DNA of 64,000 nucleotides, taken from NCBI GenBank assembly GCA_041661445.1, contig JBAZUK010000001.1:434001-498000 (forward strand), read 5' to 3'. Below the pieces are notes generated by a model that was given only the letters and a program-made list of their open reading frames with translations, ran no database searches and was not told the DNA's origin. The translations under genes and the position numbers were made by a program. Source of the stretch: JBAZUK01 sp041661445 (GTDB lineage Bacteria > Chlamydiota > Chlamydiia > Chlamydiales > SM23-39). Shown in pieces: positions 27,801 through 36,219 of this stretch; the stretch's first letter is position 1, and each line of letters starts with the position of its first letter.

Positions 27801-30188
27801 TTGTGGAATTCTTCAGCTATTGAAAAAATTGATTCTTCTAATATTCATGAAATCTCAACAGGTATATTTGATGAATTGTTATTATTAGAGCAAGCAATGA
27901 TTCAAAAAAATTTATTAAATAATTTAAAAATATCAGTTATTACTAGTGGTTTATTTGATGTGGCAGGCGAGGGAGTTCATTCTCCTGTAAGTGCACTTGC
28001 ATTGGGGCCTTGTAAAGTGTTTATGAGAGAACACAAACAAGCAAAGTGCCAAATTTTAGATTTGCCGATAAATTTTGACTTTTCTTCGGCATTAATAAAT
28101 TCAATACTGTCAGATTGTTCGACATATTCAGATGATGAAGTTCTTGCATATAGAGGCGAATATAAATGGGGAATGTTTTTTGCACCCTTAGATAAAAAGC
28201 CTTCTCAAAAAATTTTGAAGGAGAAGGGCGTTTATATAATTACCGGAGGATTAGGGGGCATTGGTTTAACTATAGCAGAACATTTATATAATTCAGTAAG
28301 AGCAAAATTGGTTTTGATTTATAGTTCGCCCTTACCTGATAGGAGTGATTGGATAAAACTGATAAATACAGATAATTTTGATAATAGATTAAAGGAAAAA
28401 ATTAGATGGATTATGAAGTTAGAGAACATGGGGGCAGATATTTTACTTTTTGAGGGTAATGTTTGTGATATTCAATCAATGAATAACATGATAGAACTTG
28501 CTTTAAATAAATTTGGTGAGGTAAACGGTCTTTTCCACTCAGCGGGAATAGCTGGTGATGGAGTGATTTCTCTAAAAAATATTGAAAAAAGTCATAAAGT
28601 TATTTCTCCAAAAGTTCAAGGTACAGTTATCCTTGATGAAGTAACAAGCAAAATACCTTTAGATTTTTTTGTTTTATTTTCCTCTATCACTTCATACGTT
28701 GGCGAAGCAGGTCAAGTAGACTATTGTTCAGCGAATGCTTTTTTGAATGCTTTTGCAGGATATAGAAAATTCAAAAAAAGAATGGGAAAAACTCTATCTA
28801 TTAATTGGGGAAAATGGACTGGAATAGGAATGGCTGTAAAGCATACGGGTGAGACATATAACTCGACTGAAATTTTAAATGATAACGTAGAATATGAAAT
28901 AATAGAAGAAAAAATGCTAGATGCTGAAGAGGATTGGATTGTCGCTGAACATAAACTTTTAGGATCGCCTACATTAGTTGGAACTGCTTATATAAACATA
29001 TTAAACAATGTTTTTCGAAAAAAATGTAATGAACACCAAAATCTCGTTATAACAGATATGATTTTTTTATCTCCTCTTATTTTTAATTCTTCAAAAAAGA
29101 TATCATTGAACCTAATACTAAACAAAGCAATGAATTTTAAATTTATTTCTCAACAATTGAACCAACCGAACAAGGAAACGATTCGAGGAAATATAGGTTT
29201 TTCTCAAAAAAAAGAACAATTAACTGATTTAAATCTTGAGGAAATAAAAAATAAGCTTGTTAGAATAAATTTAGATGAAAAAGAATGGTCTAACGTTAAA
29301 TTATCAGGAGAGTCATTTTTAGACTTTGGATCAAGATGGCAATTGATAAAAGAAATTTTTGCTGGCAATAATGAATGGTTGGCATTACTTAAGCTATCCC
29401 AGACTGATGATCTTAATAATTTTCCTCTTCATCCAGCTATGCTTGATGTTGCAACAGCTTTTTGCATTAAATATGTATCTTCCTTTAATTATCTTCCAAT
29501 TTCTTATGGCAAAATTCAAATTCAAGAAGCATGTCTTTCTTCGAGTGTTTTTAGTTATGTGAAACTGAAGCAAAATTCAGATCTTGAATTTGTAATTTTC
29601 GATGTGGTGATAATGGATGAAACAGGACACATATTACTCATAATTGAAGATTATATGCTTAAACGTGTTACTGAAAAATCAATTAATTTCATTCCAAAAG
29701 CTAATAAGCCAATTCAAATTAATGATTTATATGATATATCTCCTCAGGAAGGTGCTAGAGCATTAATAGAAGCTCTTGAGTTTTCTGTTGCTGATCTCGT
29801 TGTATATCATGGTGATATAGATTCACTTATTGCCGAATCCTTTAATGAGACCATAACAGAAGAAAAACCATTATTATATACCAGAAAAAATGTGGAAATC
29901 GAATATGTTGAACCTAACAACGAAATTGAAGAAACTATAAAGGACATTTGGCAGCTAATATTAGGAATTGATAAAATTGGCATAAAAGATAATTTCATTG
30001 ATCTTGGTGGAAATTCGTTAATAGCAATACAAATAGTATCTAAAATTAACAAAGCTTTTAATTGGGACTATACAATTAATAAATTTTACAATGATTTAAC
30101 TATTTTTAATATAGCTGAAAGGATTGTTAAAGATTTATATGCAGCAGCAGAAGAATTTGGAATAGAAAGTGGAGTGAAAAATTTATGA
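24849..30188 (+). CDS. Type I modular polyketide synthase, KS-AT-KR-DH-ACP
   Basis: A 1779-residue PKS module. Ketosynthase about 8-435: nucleophile C180 in QSACSTSL, H316 in EAHGTGT, H356 in KTNIGHTDAA. Acyltransferase about 530-850: S628 in GHSLGEY, and YAFHS (725-729), the malonyl-type motif. A linker/structural region about 890-1110 leads into the ketoreductase, with GGLGGIG (1133-1139), S/Y/N catalytic residues around Y1292 and N1296. Then a dehydratase-like double hotdog with H1368 in EHKLLGSPTLVG and D1533 in HPAMLD. The ACP serine is S1723 in DLGGNS. No enoyl reductase is seen. The dehydratase lies after the ketoreductase, unlike the usual order. It would extend the NRPS-bound chain by one malonate, leaving an unsaturated or hydroxyl carbon. 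Its stop overlaps the next start (ATGA). Confidence 0.93.
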   Translation: MFTEDSKDNIAIVGVACKVPGAKNATEFWNNLKNGVESIQFFSDDELIISGVDKDLYNDPNYIRARGILGDAEYFDSSFFGFSPREAEITDPQQRIFLECAWEALEDSGYDFQNNENFKVGVFGGAGTPWHLIKVANNERIFENFDSVSIFTSNENDYIATRTSYKLGLNGPSINLQSACSTSLAAVVLASNSLLTNQCDIALAGGVSIRCPEKIGYLYQPGSLDSADGHCRTFSAEASGTVFSHGAGIVVLKRLSEAIKAGDNIYGIIKGMAINNDGNRKVGFSAPSIKGQKDVEIQAIKNANIDPETISYVEAHGTGTKLGDPIEFDALSKAFRTFTEKKQFCGLGSVKTNIGHTDAAAGVISLIKVLLCIKHNFIPKALHFTSSNPEIDFYNSPFFIQENLTEIQRKEGLPFRSMINSFGVGGTNVSMIIEEHNSPVSHSSKEMERLFVISAKTSSALDKMQSNLFEFLNKNQTYNLDYLSHTLQFGRKLFKHRKLFVAKNMDSLLNCLKDGKEYVFSSESDQTKESIVFLFPGQGTQYVNMAFKLYNENDFFKKNVDDCFFFLKKEYSLDIKAKLFCEDLLSNEHKGDIQDILLSQTSLFIVEYSLAKLLNSLSVFADFMIGHSLGEYTAACLAGVFSKEEALSMLIKRSELLIEFSQEGAMLAVLLPESNLLPLLDEDIEIAVVSDNASTVVSGPREKILNFHKKLKKMSIASKLLSTKYAFHSSMMDKVINPLREFYSKISFSKPNIPILSAITGNWLSDEEVMDPNYWAMHLREKVNFSKALEEMISNQKSSVFVEIGPGNSLKSSIKKGFNNCVVSTLGDSVNTNYKDIIYSIGKLWAAGASLLCKDNMRKVSLPTYPFEKEKFLLKIPKKVDLSTKKNSSNLFHTTSWKRLPSLALFENKNEYTWIVFVDKNLLSRFIIEELSKHNIKPLVVNKGIKFSNIDENNFTINSQNGSDYQQLFESLGSRINNGIRIIYLWNSSAIEKIDSSNIHEISTGIFDELLLLEQAMIQKNLLNNLKISVITSGLFDVAGEGVHSPVSALALGPCKVFMREHKQAKCQILDLPINFDFSSALINSILSDCSTYSDDEVLAYRGEYKWGMFFAPLDKKPSQKILKEKGVYIITGGLGGIGLTIAEHLYNSVRAKLVLIYSSPLPDRSDWIKLINTDNFDNRLKEKIRWIMKLENMGADILLFEGNVCDIQSMNNMIELALNKFGEVNGLFHSAGIAGDGVISLKNIEKSHKVISPKVQGTVILDEVTSKIPLDFFVLFSSITSYVGEAGQVDYCSANAFLNAFAGYRKFKKRMGKTLSINWGKWTGIGMAVKHTGETYNSTEILNDNVEYEIIEEKMLDAEEDWIVAEHKLLGSPTLVGTAYINILNNVFRKKCNEHQNLVITDMIFLSPLIFNSSKKISLNLILNKAMNFKFISQQLNQPNKETIRGNIGFSQKKEQLTDLNLEEIKNKLVRINLDEKEWSNVKLSGESFLDFGSRWQLIKEIFAGNNEWLALLKLSQTDDLNNFPLHPAMLDVATAFCIKYVSSFNYLPISYGKIQIQEACLSSSVFSYVKLKQNSDLEFVIFDVVIMDETGHILLIIEDYMLKRVTEKSINFIPKANKPIQINDLYDISPQEGARALIEALEFSVADLVVYHGDIDSLIAESFNETITEEKPLLYTRKNVEIEYVEPNNEIEETIKDIWQLILGIDKIGIKDNFIDLGGNSLIAIQIVSKINKAFNWDYTINKFYNDLTIFNIAERIVKDLYAAAEEFGIESGVKNL

Positions 30189-33100
30189 ATATAAATATAG
30201 AACAATTCAGGAAATTGGCTTTAGAGATAGAAAAAAGAAAAAAACAAAAACAAATTTATCTTAAGAAGAACGGATTTTCATCAGGAGATCTTTCTTCTGC
30301 TCAAAAAAGAATGTTTTTTCTTACAAAGTTATTACCAGACAACTCATTGTATAATGTACCACTTGCTATTCATATTGAATCTGATTTTGTTTTTGATGTT
30401 AGTTTATTGGAATCAAGTTTAAACCACATTATAAATCAGCATGAAATTTTAAGAACAGTTTTTGATAGTAAAAATTTAAAACAAATAATTTTAGATGAAC
30501 AATTTGTGAAAGTACAATATATAGATTTAATAAATGAAAAAGACAATTATGAGATAGCAAGAAAATTTATTGTTTCTGAAAACAAAAAAGAATTTGATTT
30601 AGAAATGGGACCTTTGCTTAGATTTTCAGTACTACATCTATCGGAAAAGAAATATATTTTTGTGATAATAATTCATCATTTGATATCAGATGGATGGTCT
30701 AATAATTTAATTTTTAAAGAAATTGCTCAGGTTTATGCAAGTTTAGTTCAAAATTCCAAAATAGTTTTTAAAGAACATCTTTTTCAATACTTAGATTATG
30801 TGGAGTGGGAAAAAGAAAACTTAAAAAATGAAAACATTACCAAACAAATGGATTACTGGAAAAACAAATTGAAAGGAGATTTACATTCTCCTGACATTAT
30901 ACCAGATTTTACTAGCAATAATAAAATTTCCTATTCCGGAAAGATCGAAACTATGATACTGGACTGTCAATTTGTCAATATGTTAAAAGAAATTAGTCAA
31001 GAGCAGAAAATTACTCTCTTTGAATTGCTGTTGTCAACATTTTTTTTCCTTATTCATATTTATACAAATCAAAACGATATAATTATTGGAACTACAACTG
31101 TTAATCGTAAGCTAGAACAATTTCAGGAAATGTTTGGTTTATTTACTAATACTGCATTATATAGAGGGGAGTTTGATGGTAATGATTTAATCGAAAAAAT
31201 TATAAAAAAAATAGCTCAAATAAATAGAGAAGCATTAAATCATCAAGATCTTCCTTTTGATTTATTGATAAAAGAATTAAATCCTATAAGATTAGTTGAT
31301 GAAACTCCTTTAATATCTGTTTTTTTTGCTTATCAGAATTTTCCAAAAATGTTTGATTATGAAGGGATAAAAGCCTCTCCTTTTAAAGTAGATTATGGAA
31401 CATCTCGATTTGATATTGATATGACCATTGAAGAAGTAAAAGACGAACTTTTTGTTACAATAAATTATAGATCTGATTTGTTTCATGAAAATACAATAAA
31501 ATCGATGTTATCTTATTATAAAAAAATATTACATCAGTTGAAAAATTCAATATACATCCCTTTAAAAAATCTGACTATTGATCATCATATAGATGATAAA
31601 TCTATAAAAAAAGAGGTTTTTATAGATTTTGTTTCAAGATTTGAAAAACAGGCTCGAGAAATTCCCGATGAGATCGCTGTTGAATTTGAAAATAATTTTT
31701 TAACTTACAGAGATCTTAATTCAAAAGCCAATCAGTTTGCGAGATATTTGCAGAAATATATTACAAATAAATCTGAACCTATAGCTTTATTAATGGATCA
31801 TGATGTTTGGGCAATTATCGCGATTCTAAGTATTATGAAATGTAGAGCATGTTATACACCAATTGATAAAACTACGCCAGAGAAAAGGATTTACGATATT
31901 TTAGATAATGCTCAAATTAAAATAGTTATTACAGATCATTTAAATATTAACGGGATGATAAATATTAATCCAAAAAATTGTGTAGATAACTTTATTGAGA
32001 ATGAAAAGGTAAATTTAAATGAAAAAAATAGCCAAGATGATTTAGCTTACATCATTTATACTTCTGGTTCAACAGGGACTCCAAAAGGTGTATGCGTTGA
32101 GCATGCTCAATTATCTTCCTATATAGACTCGATTTGGGATTGTTCCGATCTTTCTAATAATGAGAGTTTCGCTGTTTTTACATCTTTTTCAACTGATATG
32201 GGGCATACAATGATTTTCCCTCCTCTCGCTTATGGAAAAAAAGTCGTTATAATTCCTAGTAATGTTATGTCCGATTTAGATAAATTATTTTCTATTTTCC
32301 AAAATAATTCTATCGATTGTTTAAAATTGACTCCATCGCATATGTCTATTCTTTTGAGTTATAAAAATATTGAGAGTATTTTACCCAAAAAAAAATTAAT
32401 TTTTGCTGGAGAGCCGCTTAAATGGGAGCTGATAAAAAAAGTTCGAAAGTTTTTTAAAGGAGAAATTTTTAATTATTATGGACCTACAGAAACTACTGTA
32501 ACAGCTTTGATTTATAAAGTACCCGAATATAAAAATAATGAAATTTATGTTCCGATAGGCTATCCCCTATCAAACACAAAAATTTATATAACAAAAGATT
32601 TAATTCCAGTCCCAAAAGGAATTGTTGGCGAATTATTTATTTCAGGTAATGGTGTCTCAAGAGGATATCTAGATAATAAAAATTTAAATAATGAACGTTT
32701 TATCTTTTTGAATATGCAAAAAACGTATAGAACAGGAGACCTCGTTAGATATAGATATGATAATTCCATTGAATTTATCGGAAGAAATGATAGACAAATC
32801 AAATCTTTTGGTCATAGGATCGAACTAGGCGATATAGAAGCAAATTTATTGTCTATAGCAGGAATACAAAATGCCATTGCAATAAATAGTGCTAATGGAA
32901 TAATAGCTTATATTGTCCAGAATAATAATCTGACCTCTTCAGAAATAATGAATTTATTATCTAAAAAATTACCTCATCACATGCTTCCTCAAAAAACAGT
33001 ATTATTAGATAAAATTCCACAAACTATTGGAGGGAAAATTGATTATAAATCATTGCCGATGATAGAAATAAAAGATAGAGAGGATATTTCACCTAGATAT

Positions 33101-34150
33101 CAAACTGAACTATTAGTAATGCAGATTTGGGAAGAAATTTTAGATTGTTCCAGGATTAGCATTAAGGATAATTTTTTTGACTTGGGAGGACACTCGATAC
33201 ATGCTTTAAAACTTATAAAAAAATTAGAAGAAACCTTTAATAATAAATTTCATTTATCGATTGTTTTTGAAAATAATACCATCGAAAAGCTTGCTGCTTT
33301 TATAAGCAACACCACTCAAACACCAAATGAGACTTCAATAATTGAAATAAAACATAGTAAAGAACCGACTGTCCAGTTTTTCTTTGTCCATCCTGCAGGG
33401 GGAAGCGCTTTTTGTTATTATGAATTAGCTCGTGAGCTTCCTGAGAATTATCAATTTTTCGCTATACAATCAAATTATATATATAATGATGATGTTTCCT
33501 ATGAGAGTATAGAAAGCATGGCAACCTTGTATTTTGATCAGATTATCGAAGAAATTAATGAAAATTGTTTAATAGTTTTCGGTGGTTGGTCTATGGGGGG
33601 ATTGATTGCTTTTGAAATGAACGAGTTATTTATCAAGAAACACCCAAATATTAATAGTTCTTTGATTATTATTGATAATATTATATCTGATAAAAAAGAA
33701 AATAAAGCTAAAAATAAAAATTTTATTTTAGGATTTATTAGAAAAATAGAAACTATTTCTGGAATAAAATTTTGTGAAGATGATTGGAATAAGAAAACAC
33801 ACTTGGAACAAATAAAAATAGCTTTAGAGTTTTTTAAGACAGCTCATATTATTCCAGATAATTTGAGTGAAGTTGATTTTGAAAAATTCTTAAATATATA
33901 TGAAAAACATGTTATTGCATCAGAAAAATATCAACTCCGAGAAAGTAAGTTAGAAAATGTTTTTATAATTAAGGCAAAAGAACAATTTCAAGAAATTACA
34001 GATGAATATTTAGGTTGGGGAAACTTTTTTAGAAATAAACCTTTAACAACTATTGTTCCAGGTAATCATTTAACAATGATGACGAAAAATAATATAAAGA
34101 ATATTTCAAATGAAGTAGAGATCTGGATCAAACAAATTAGTAAAATTTAA
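30185..34150 (+). CDS. Non-ribosomal peptide synthetase with thioesterase, C-A-PCP-TE
   Basis: A 1321-residue terminal module. Condensation domain about 35-450 with the intact HHLISDGW motif (164-171). Adenylation domain from about 480 with YIIYTSGSTGTPKG, NYYGPTETT, YRTGDLVRY and GRNDRQIKSFGHRIELGDIE. Carrier serine about 1004 in DNFFDLGGHS. Thioesterase from about 1040 with HPAGGSAFCYYELA, catalytic serine about 1136 in GWSMGG and histidine about 1295 in PGNHLTMM. By eye the specificity residues read D-M-T-K-I-A-Y-V-T-K, matching no code I know; the STDMGHTMIF block replaces the usual F-D-x-S-V-W. It would add a second amino acid and release the product. Translation is coupled to the PKS gene by a four-base overlap. 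Confidence 0.93.
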   Translation: MNINIEQFRKLALEIEKRKKQKQIYLKKNGFSSGDLSSAQKRMFFLTKLLPDNSLYNVPLAIHIESDFVFDVSLLESSLNHIINQHEILRTVFDSKNLKQIILDEQFVKVQYIDLINEKDNYEIARKFIVSENKKEFDLEMGPLLRFSVLHLSEKKYIFVIIIHHLISDGWSNNLIFKEIAQVYASLVQNSKIVFKEHLFQYLDYVEWEKENLKNENITKQMDYWKNKLKGDLHSPDIIPDFTSNNKISYSGKIETMILDCQFVNMLKEISQEQKITLFELLLSTFFFLIHIYTNQNDIIIGTTTVNRKLEQFQEMFGLFTNTALYRGEFDGNDLIEKIIKKIAQINREALNHQDLPFDLLIKELNPIRLVDETPLISVFFAYQNFPKMFDYEGIKASPFKVDYGTSRFDIDMTIEEVKDELFVTINYRSDLFHENTIKSMLSYYKKILHQLKNSIYIPLKNLTIDHHIDDKSIKKEVFIDFVSRFEKQAREIPDEIAVEFENNFLTYRDLNSKANQFARYLQKYITNKSEPIALLMDHDVWAIIAILSIMKCRACYTPIDKTTPEKRIYDILDNAQIKIVITDHLNINGMININPKNCVDNFIENEKVNLNEKNSQDDLAYIIYTSGSTGTPKGVCVEHAQLSSYIDSIWDCSDLSNNESFAVFTSFSTDMGHTMIFPPLAYGKKVVIIPSNVMSDLDKLFSIFQNNSIDCLKLTPSHMSILLSYKNIESILPKKKLIFAGEPLKWELIKKVRKFFKGEIFNYYGPTETTVTALIYKVPEYKNNEIYVPIGYPLSNTKIYITKDLIPVPKGIVGELFISGNGVSRGYLDNKNLNNERFIFLNMQKTYRTGDLVRYRYDNSIEFIGRNDRQIKSFGHRIELGDIEANLLSIAGIQNAIAINSANGIIAYIVQNNNLTSSEIMNLLSKKLPHHMLPQKTVLLDKIPQTIGGKIDYKSLPMIEIKDREDISPRYQTELLVMQIWEEILDCSRISIKDNFFDLGGHSIHALKLIKKLEETFNNKFHLSIVFENNTIEKLAAFISNTTQTPNETSIIEIKHSKEPTVQFFFVHPAGGSAFCYYELARELPENYQFFAIQSNYIYNDDVSYESIESMATLYFDQIIEEINENCLIVFGGWSMGGLIAFEMNELFIKKHPNINSSLIIIDNIISDKKENKAKNKNFILGFIRKIETISGIKFCEDDWNKKTHLEQIKIALEFFKTAHIIPDNLSEVDFEKFLNIYEKHVIASEKYQLRESKLENVFIIKAKEQFQEITDEYLGWGNFFRNKPLTTIVPGNHLTMMTKNNIKNISNEVEIWIKQISKI

Positions 34151-34268
34151 AAATGGTTATAATATAGAGAATAAAATTATTTCATAATTTTTTTAAACAT
34201 TGAATAAAATCGATTTGCATGTTTAGAATCTAACTCTTAAATTTAAAAACAACAAAATAGGATGAGTT

Positions 34269-34754
34269 ATGAGCGTTAACATAAGTTCCAAATATGGCAC
34301 AAAAAGTTTTTCGGAAGTACAAATAGGTTCTTTTAATTTTTCAGGCTGTCTCGATATAAAAAAATGTACTACAGCAACCTTAAAGGTAAATGGGTTACTT
34401 AAAATGAGTGATTCTCAATCTCGTAAAGTAACAGTTTTTGGAATGTTACAAATGGAGCAATCGACTGTTGAAGAAGATTTAAGTGTAACAGGCGCTATTC
34501 AGGCAACAGACAGTGTTGTTAACGGTTTGCTAAGTATTATTACTTCCTCAAATCAAATTAGTCTGAAGAATTTAAAAACTAAAAACATTATTATAAAAAA
34601 AACAAATATCAATAAACCTCTAACTGTTTTTTTAAAAGGGTCGACTATTGTAGATGGAAGTATAACACTTGAAGCATCAAGTGACAAGGTAGTCGTCTCT
34701 ACTGAATCGTTGCTTACAGGAAATGTTTTTGGGGGATCATTACAACATGAATAA
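34269..34754 (+). CDS. Beta-solenoid-like repeat protein, function unknown
   Basis: A 161-residue protein with repeating short beta strands: VNGLLKMSDS, VFGMLQMEQS, VTGAIQATDS, VNGLLSIITS. The pattern h-x-G-x-L-x-h-x-x-S at intervals of about 20 residues suggests a small right-handed beta helix, somewhat like bactofilin-type polymer proteins. No signal peptide or membrane span. AGGATG before the ATG is a good ribosome site. It follows the synthetases after 118 bases and overlaps the methyltransferase gene by eight bases, so it belongs to the cluster. I know no role for such a protein in peptide synthesis. Confidence 0.75.
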   Translation: MSVNISSKYGTKSFSEVQIGSFNFSGCLDIKKCTTATLKVNGLLKMSDSQSRKVTVFGMLQMEQSTVEEDLSVTGAIQATDSVVNGLLSIITSSNQISLKNLKTKNIIIKKTNINKPLTVFLKGSTIVDGSITLEASSDKVVVSTESLLTGNVFGGSLQHE

Positions 34755-35685
34755 TTCTAGTAAAACAAAATTTTTTTTTAAAAAAACGTTATTTATTTTT
34801 ATTTTTCTTTTACCTATTTTTTGTATAGCTGATGAAAATTCTCTTTATTTAGATAATTGGAAAACAATTATTGAAGGAACGGAAGACTTAGATCAATCTG
34901 ATGGAAAGGATTGGAAACTTTCTAATGAAATTAAAACTTTCAATGAATTTGAAGGAAAAAAAATTTTGTCATTTATTCGAGAAGGAGATTATACACATGC
35001 GGGAGAAGAAGAAGCGCTTGATTTAATTATGGCTTTATTTCCAAAAGATAAAAATAGAAAGATTTTAGATGTAGCTTGTGGACTAGGGGCTTCAGCAGCC
35101 TATTTTCACAAAAATGATTGGGGTAATGTTACCGGATTTGATATCGAAGAAGAGGCCATTCAATATGCTAAGAAAACGTATGGGAATATAAGCTTTTTTA
35201 TCTCGGATGTTGCAAATGTTTCTGAAAAAATAAAAAATCCTGATTTCGATTTAATTTGTATTGTAAATTCTTTAGTCTGTTTTCCAGATCAATTGCAATC
35301 CCTAAAAGAATTGAGAAAACTTTCAAAATCTACTACCAAGCTTATTATTTTTGACTACACAGATTTAACAACAGGTAAAGATAATTTATTAGTTGGTATG
35401 GGAAAAAGGGCATCTTTTCTTCCAATTAGAATTAAGGATTTTGAAACTTTGGTTGATAGGGCTGGTTGGAAAATTACAAAATATGTTAACTTGGATAGCA
35501 AATTTGAAATATGGTATAAAAATTTTTTAGATCTCGTTGAATCAAAAAGATTTGAAATAGATGAAAAATTTGGAAAAAATTCTACAAATTATGTTAGAGG
35601 TAAATACGATTTGATTTATTATGGATTGAAGCAAAAATGGCTTGGTGGTTGTTTAATAGTTTTATCTTTAAAAGATGAGGAGTAA
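34747..35685 (+). CDS. Class I SAM methyltransferase with N-terminal signal peptide
   Basis: A 312-residue methyltransferase. The SAM-binding motif I is ILDVACGLGASAAYF, followed by the acidic strand end VTGFDIEEEAI and motif IV-like DLICIVNSLVCF. The start at 34747 (MNNSSKTKFFFKK) is chosen over 34723 because it gives a clean signal peptide, LFIFIFLLPIFCIA before DENS, and overlaps the previous stop by eight bases. The domain order resembles small-molecule N- or O-methyltransferases such as those acting on phosphoethanolamine or polyketides. An exported SAM-dependent enzyme is odd because SAM is cytosolic; the hydrophobic segment may act as an anchor instead. Likely tailors the cluster product. 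Confidence 0.85.
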   Translation: MNNSSKTKFFFKKTLFIFIFLLPIFCIADENSLYLDNWKTIIEGTEDLDQSDGKDWKLSNEIKTFNEFEGKKILSFIREGDYTHAGEEEALDLIMALFPKDKNRKILDVACGLGASAAYFHKNDWGNVTGFDIEEEAIQYAKKTYGNISFFISDVANVSEKIKNPDFDLICIVNSLVCFPDQLQSLKELRKLSKSTTKLIIFDYTDLTTGKDNLLVGMGKRASFLPIRIKDFETLVDRAGWKITKYVNLDSKFEIWYKNFLDLVESKRFEIDEKFGKNSTNYVRGKYDLIYYGLKQKWLGGCLIVLSLKDEE

Positions 35686-35688
35686 TTA

Positions 35689-36219
35689 ATGCAAACAATA
35701 TTTAATTTTTTAGTTCACACGCCTATATATGTATATTTTATTTTAATTTATTTGATAAGTGTTGGAATCCGATCCTCAAAAGATAGAATTGTATCTTTTT
35801 ATAGAAGTTCTATTATCTTATGTGTGTTTTTTTATTTATTCATTCAAGGAATGGGAAGGCTTCAACTAAATGATAATTATTATTATTTAACTCTTTTTGT
35901 TCTTGTTTTTTCAGGCTTTTTTGGTTGGAAGCAAGTTGCAAATAAGAAAATAATTGTTGATAAAAAAAAGATGTTGATGGCTCTTCCAGGATCATATGCA
36001 ACGATAATTTTAGTTTTTATTGTTTTTGCTACTAAATATTATTTGGGATATAAAAACTCTCAAGATCATTCATTTATTTTAAGTTCTAGTGCAAAATTAT
36101 TAACGATAATCTCATCAGGATTTTCTTTTGGTTTTATGACAGGAAGATTTGTTAATTACCTCTATAGATTTAAAGTTAGTGAACATAAAAATTTGTCTAA
36201 AAATGATAGTGTATCATAA
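35689..36219 (+). CDS. Multi-span membrane protein resembling DUF6622
   Basis: A 176-residue protein with about five membrane spans. The start MQTIFNFLVHTPIYVYFILIY followed by LISVGIRSSKDRIVSF resembles the small family annotated as DUF6622 (HTP-x-W/Y-V and a G-x-R-x-x-x-x-R turn), recalled rather than searched. The middle loop carries NKKIIVDKKKM. It begins three bases after the methyltransferase stop, so the two are coupled. It might move or hold a cluster intermediate in the membrane, but no transporter signature is visible. Its end overlaps the convergent condensation gene by six bases. Confidence 0.75.
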   Translation: MQTIFNFLVHTPIYVYFILIYLISVGIRSSKDRIVSFYRSSIILCVFFYLFIQGMGRLQLNDNYYYLTLFVLVFSGFFGWKQVANKKIIVDKKKMLMALPGSYATIILVFIVFATKYYLGYKNSQDHSFILSSSAKLLTIISSGFSFGFMTGRFVNYLYRFKVSEHKNLSKNDSVS

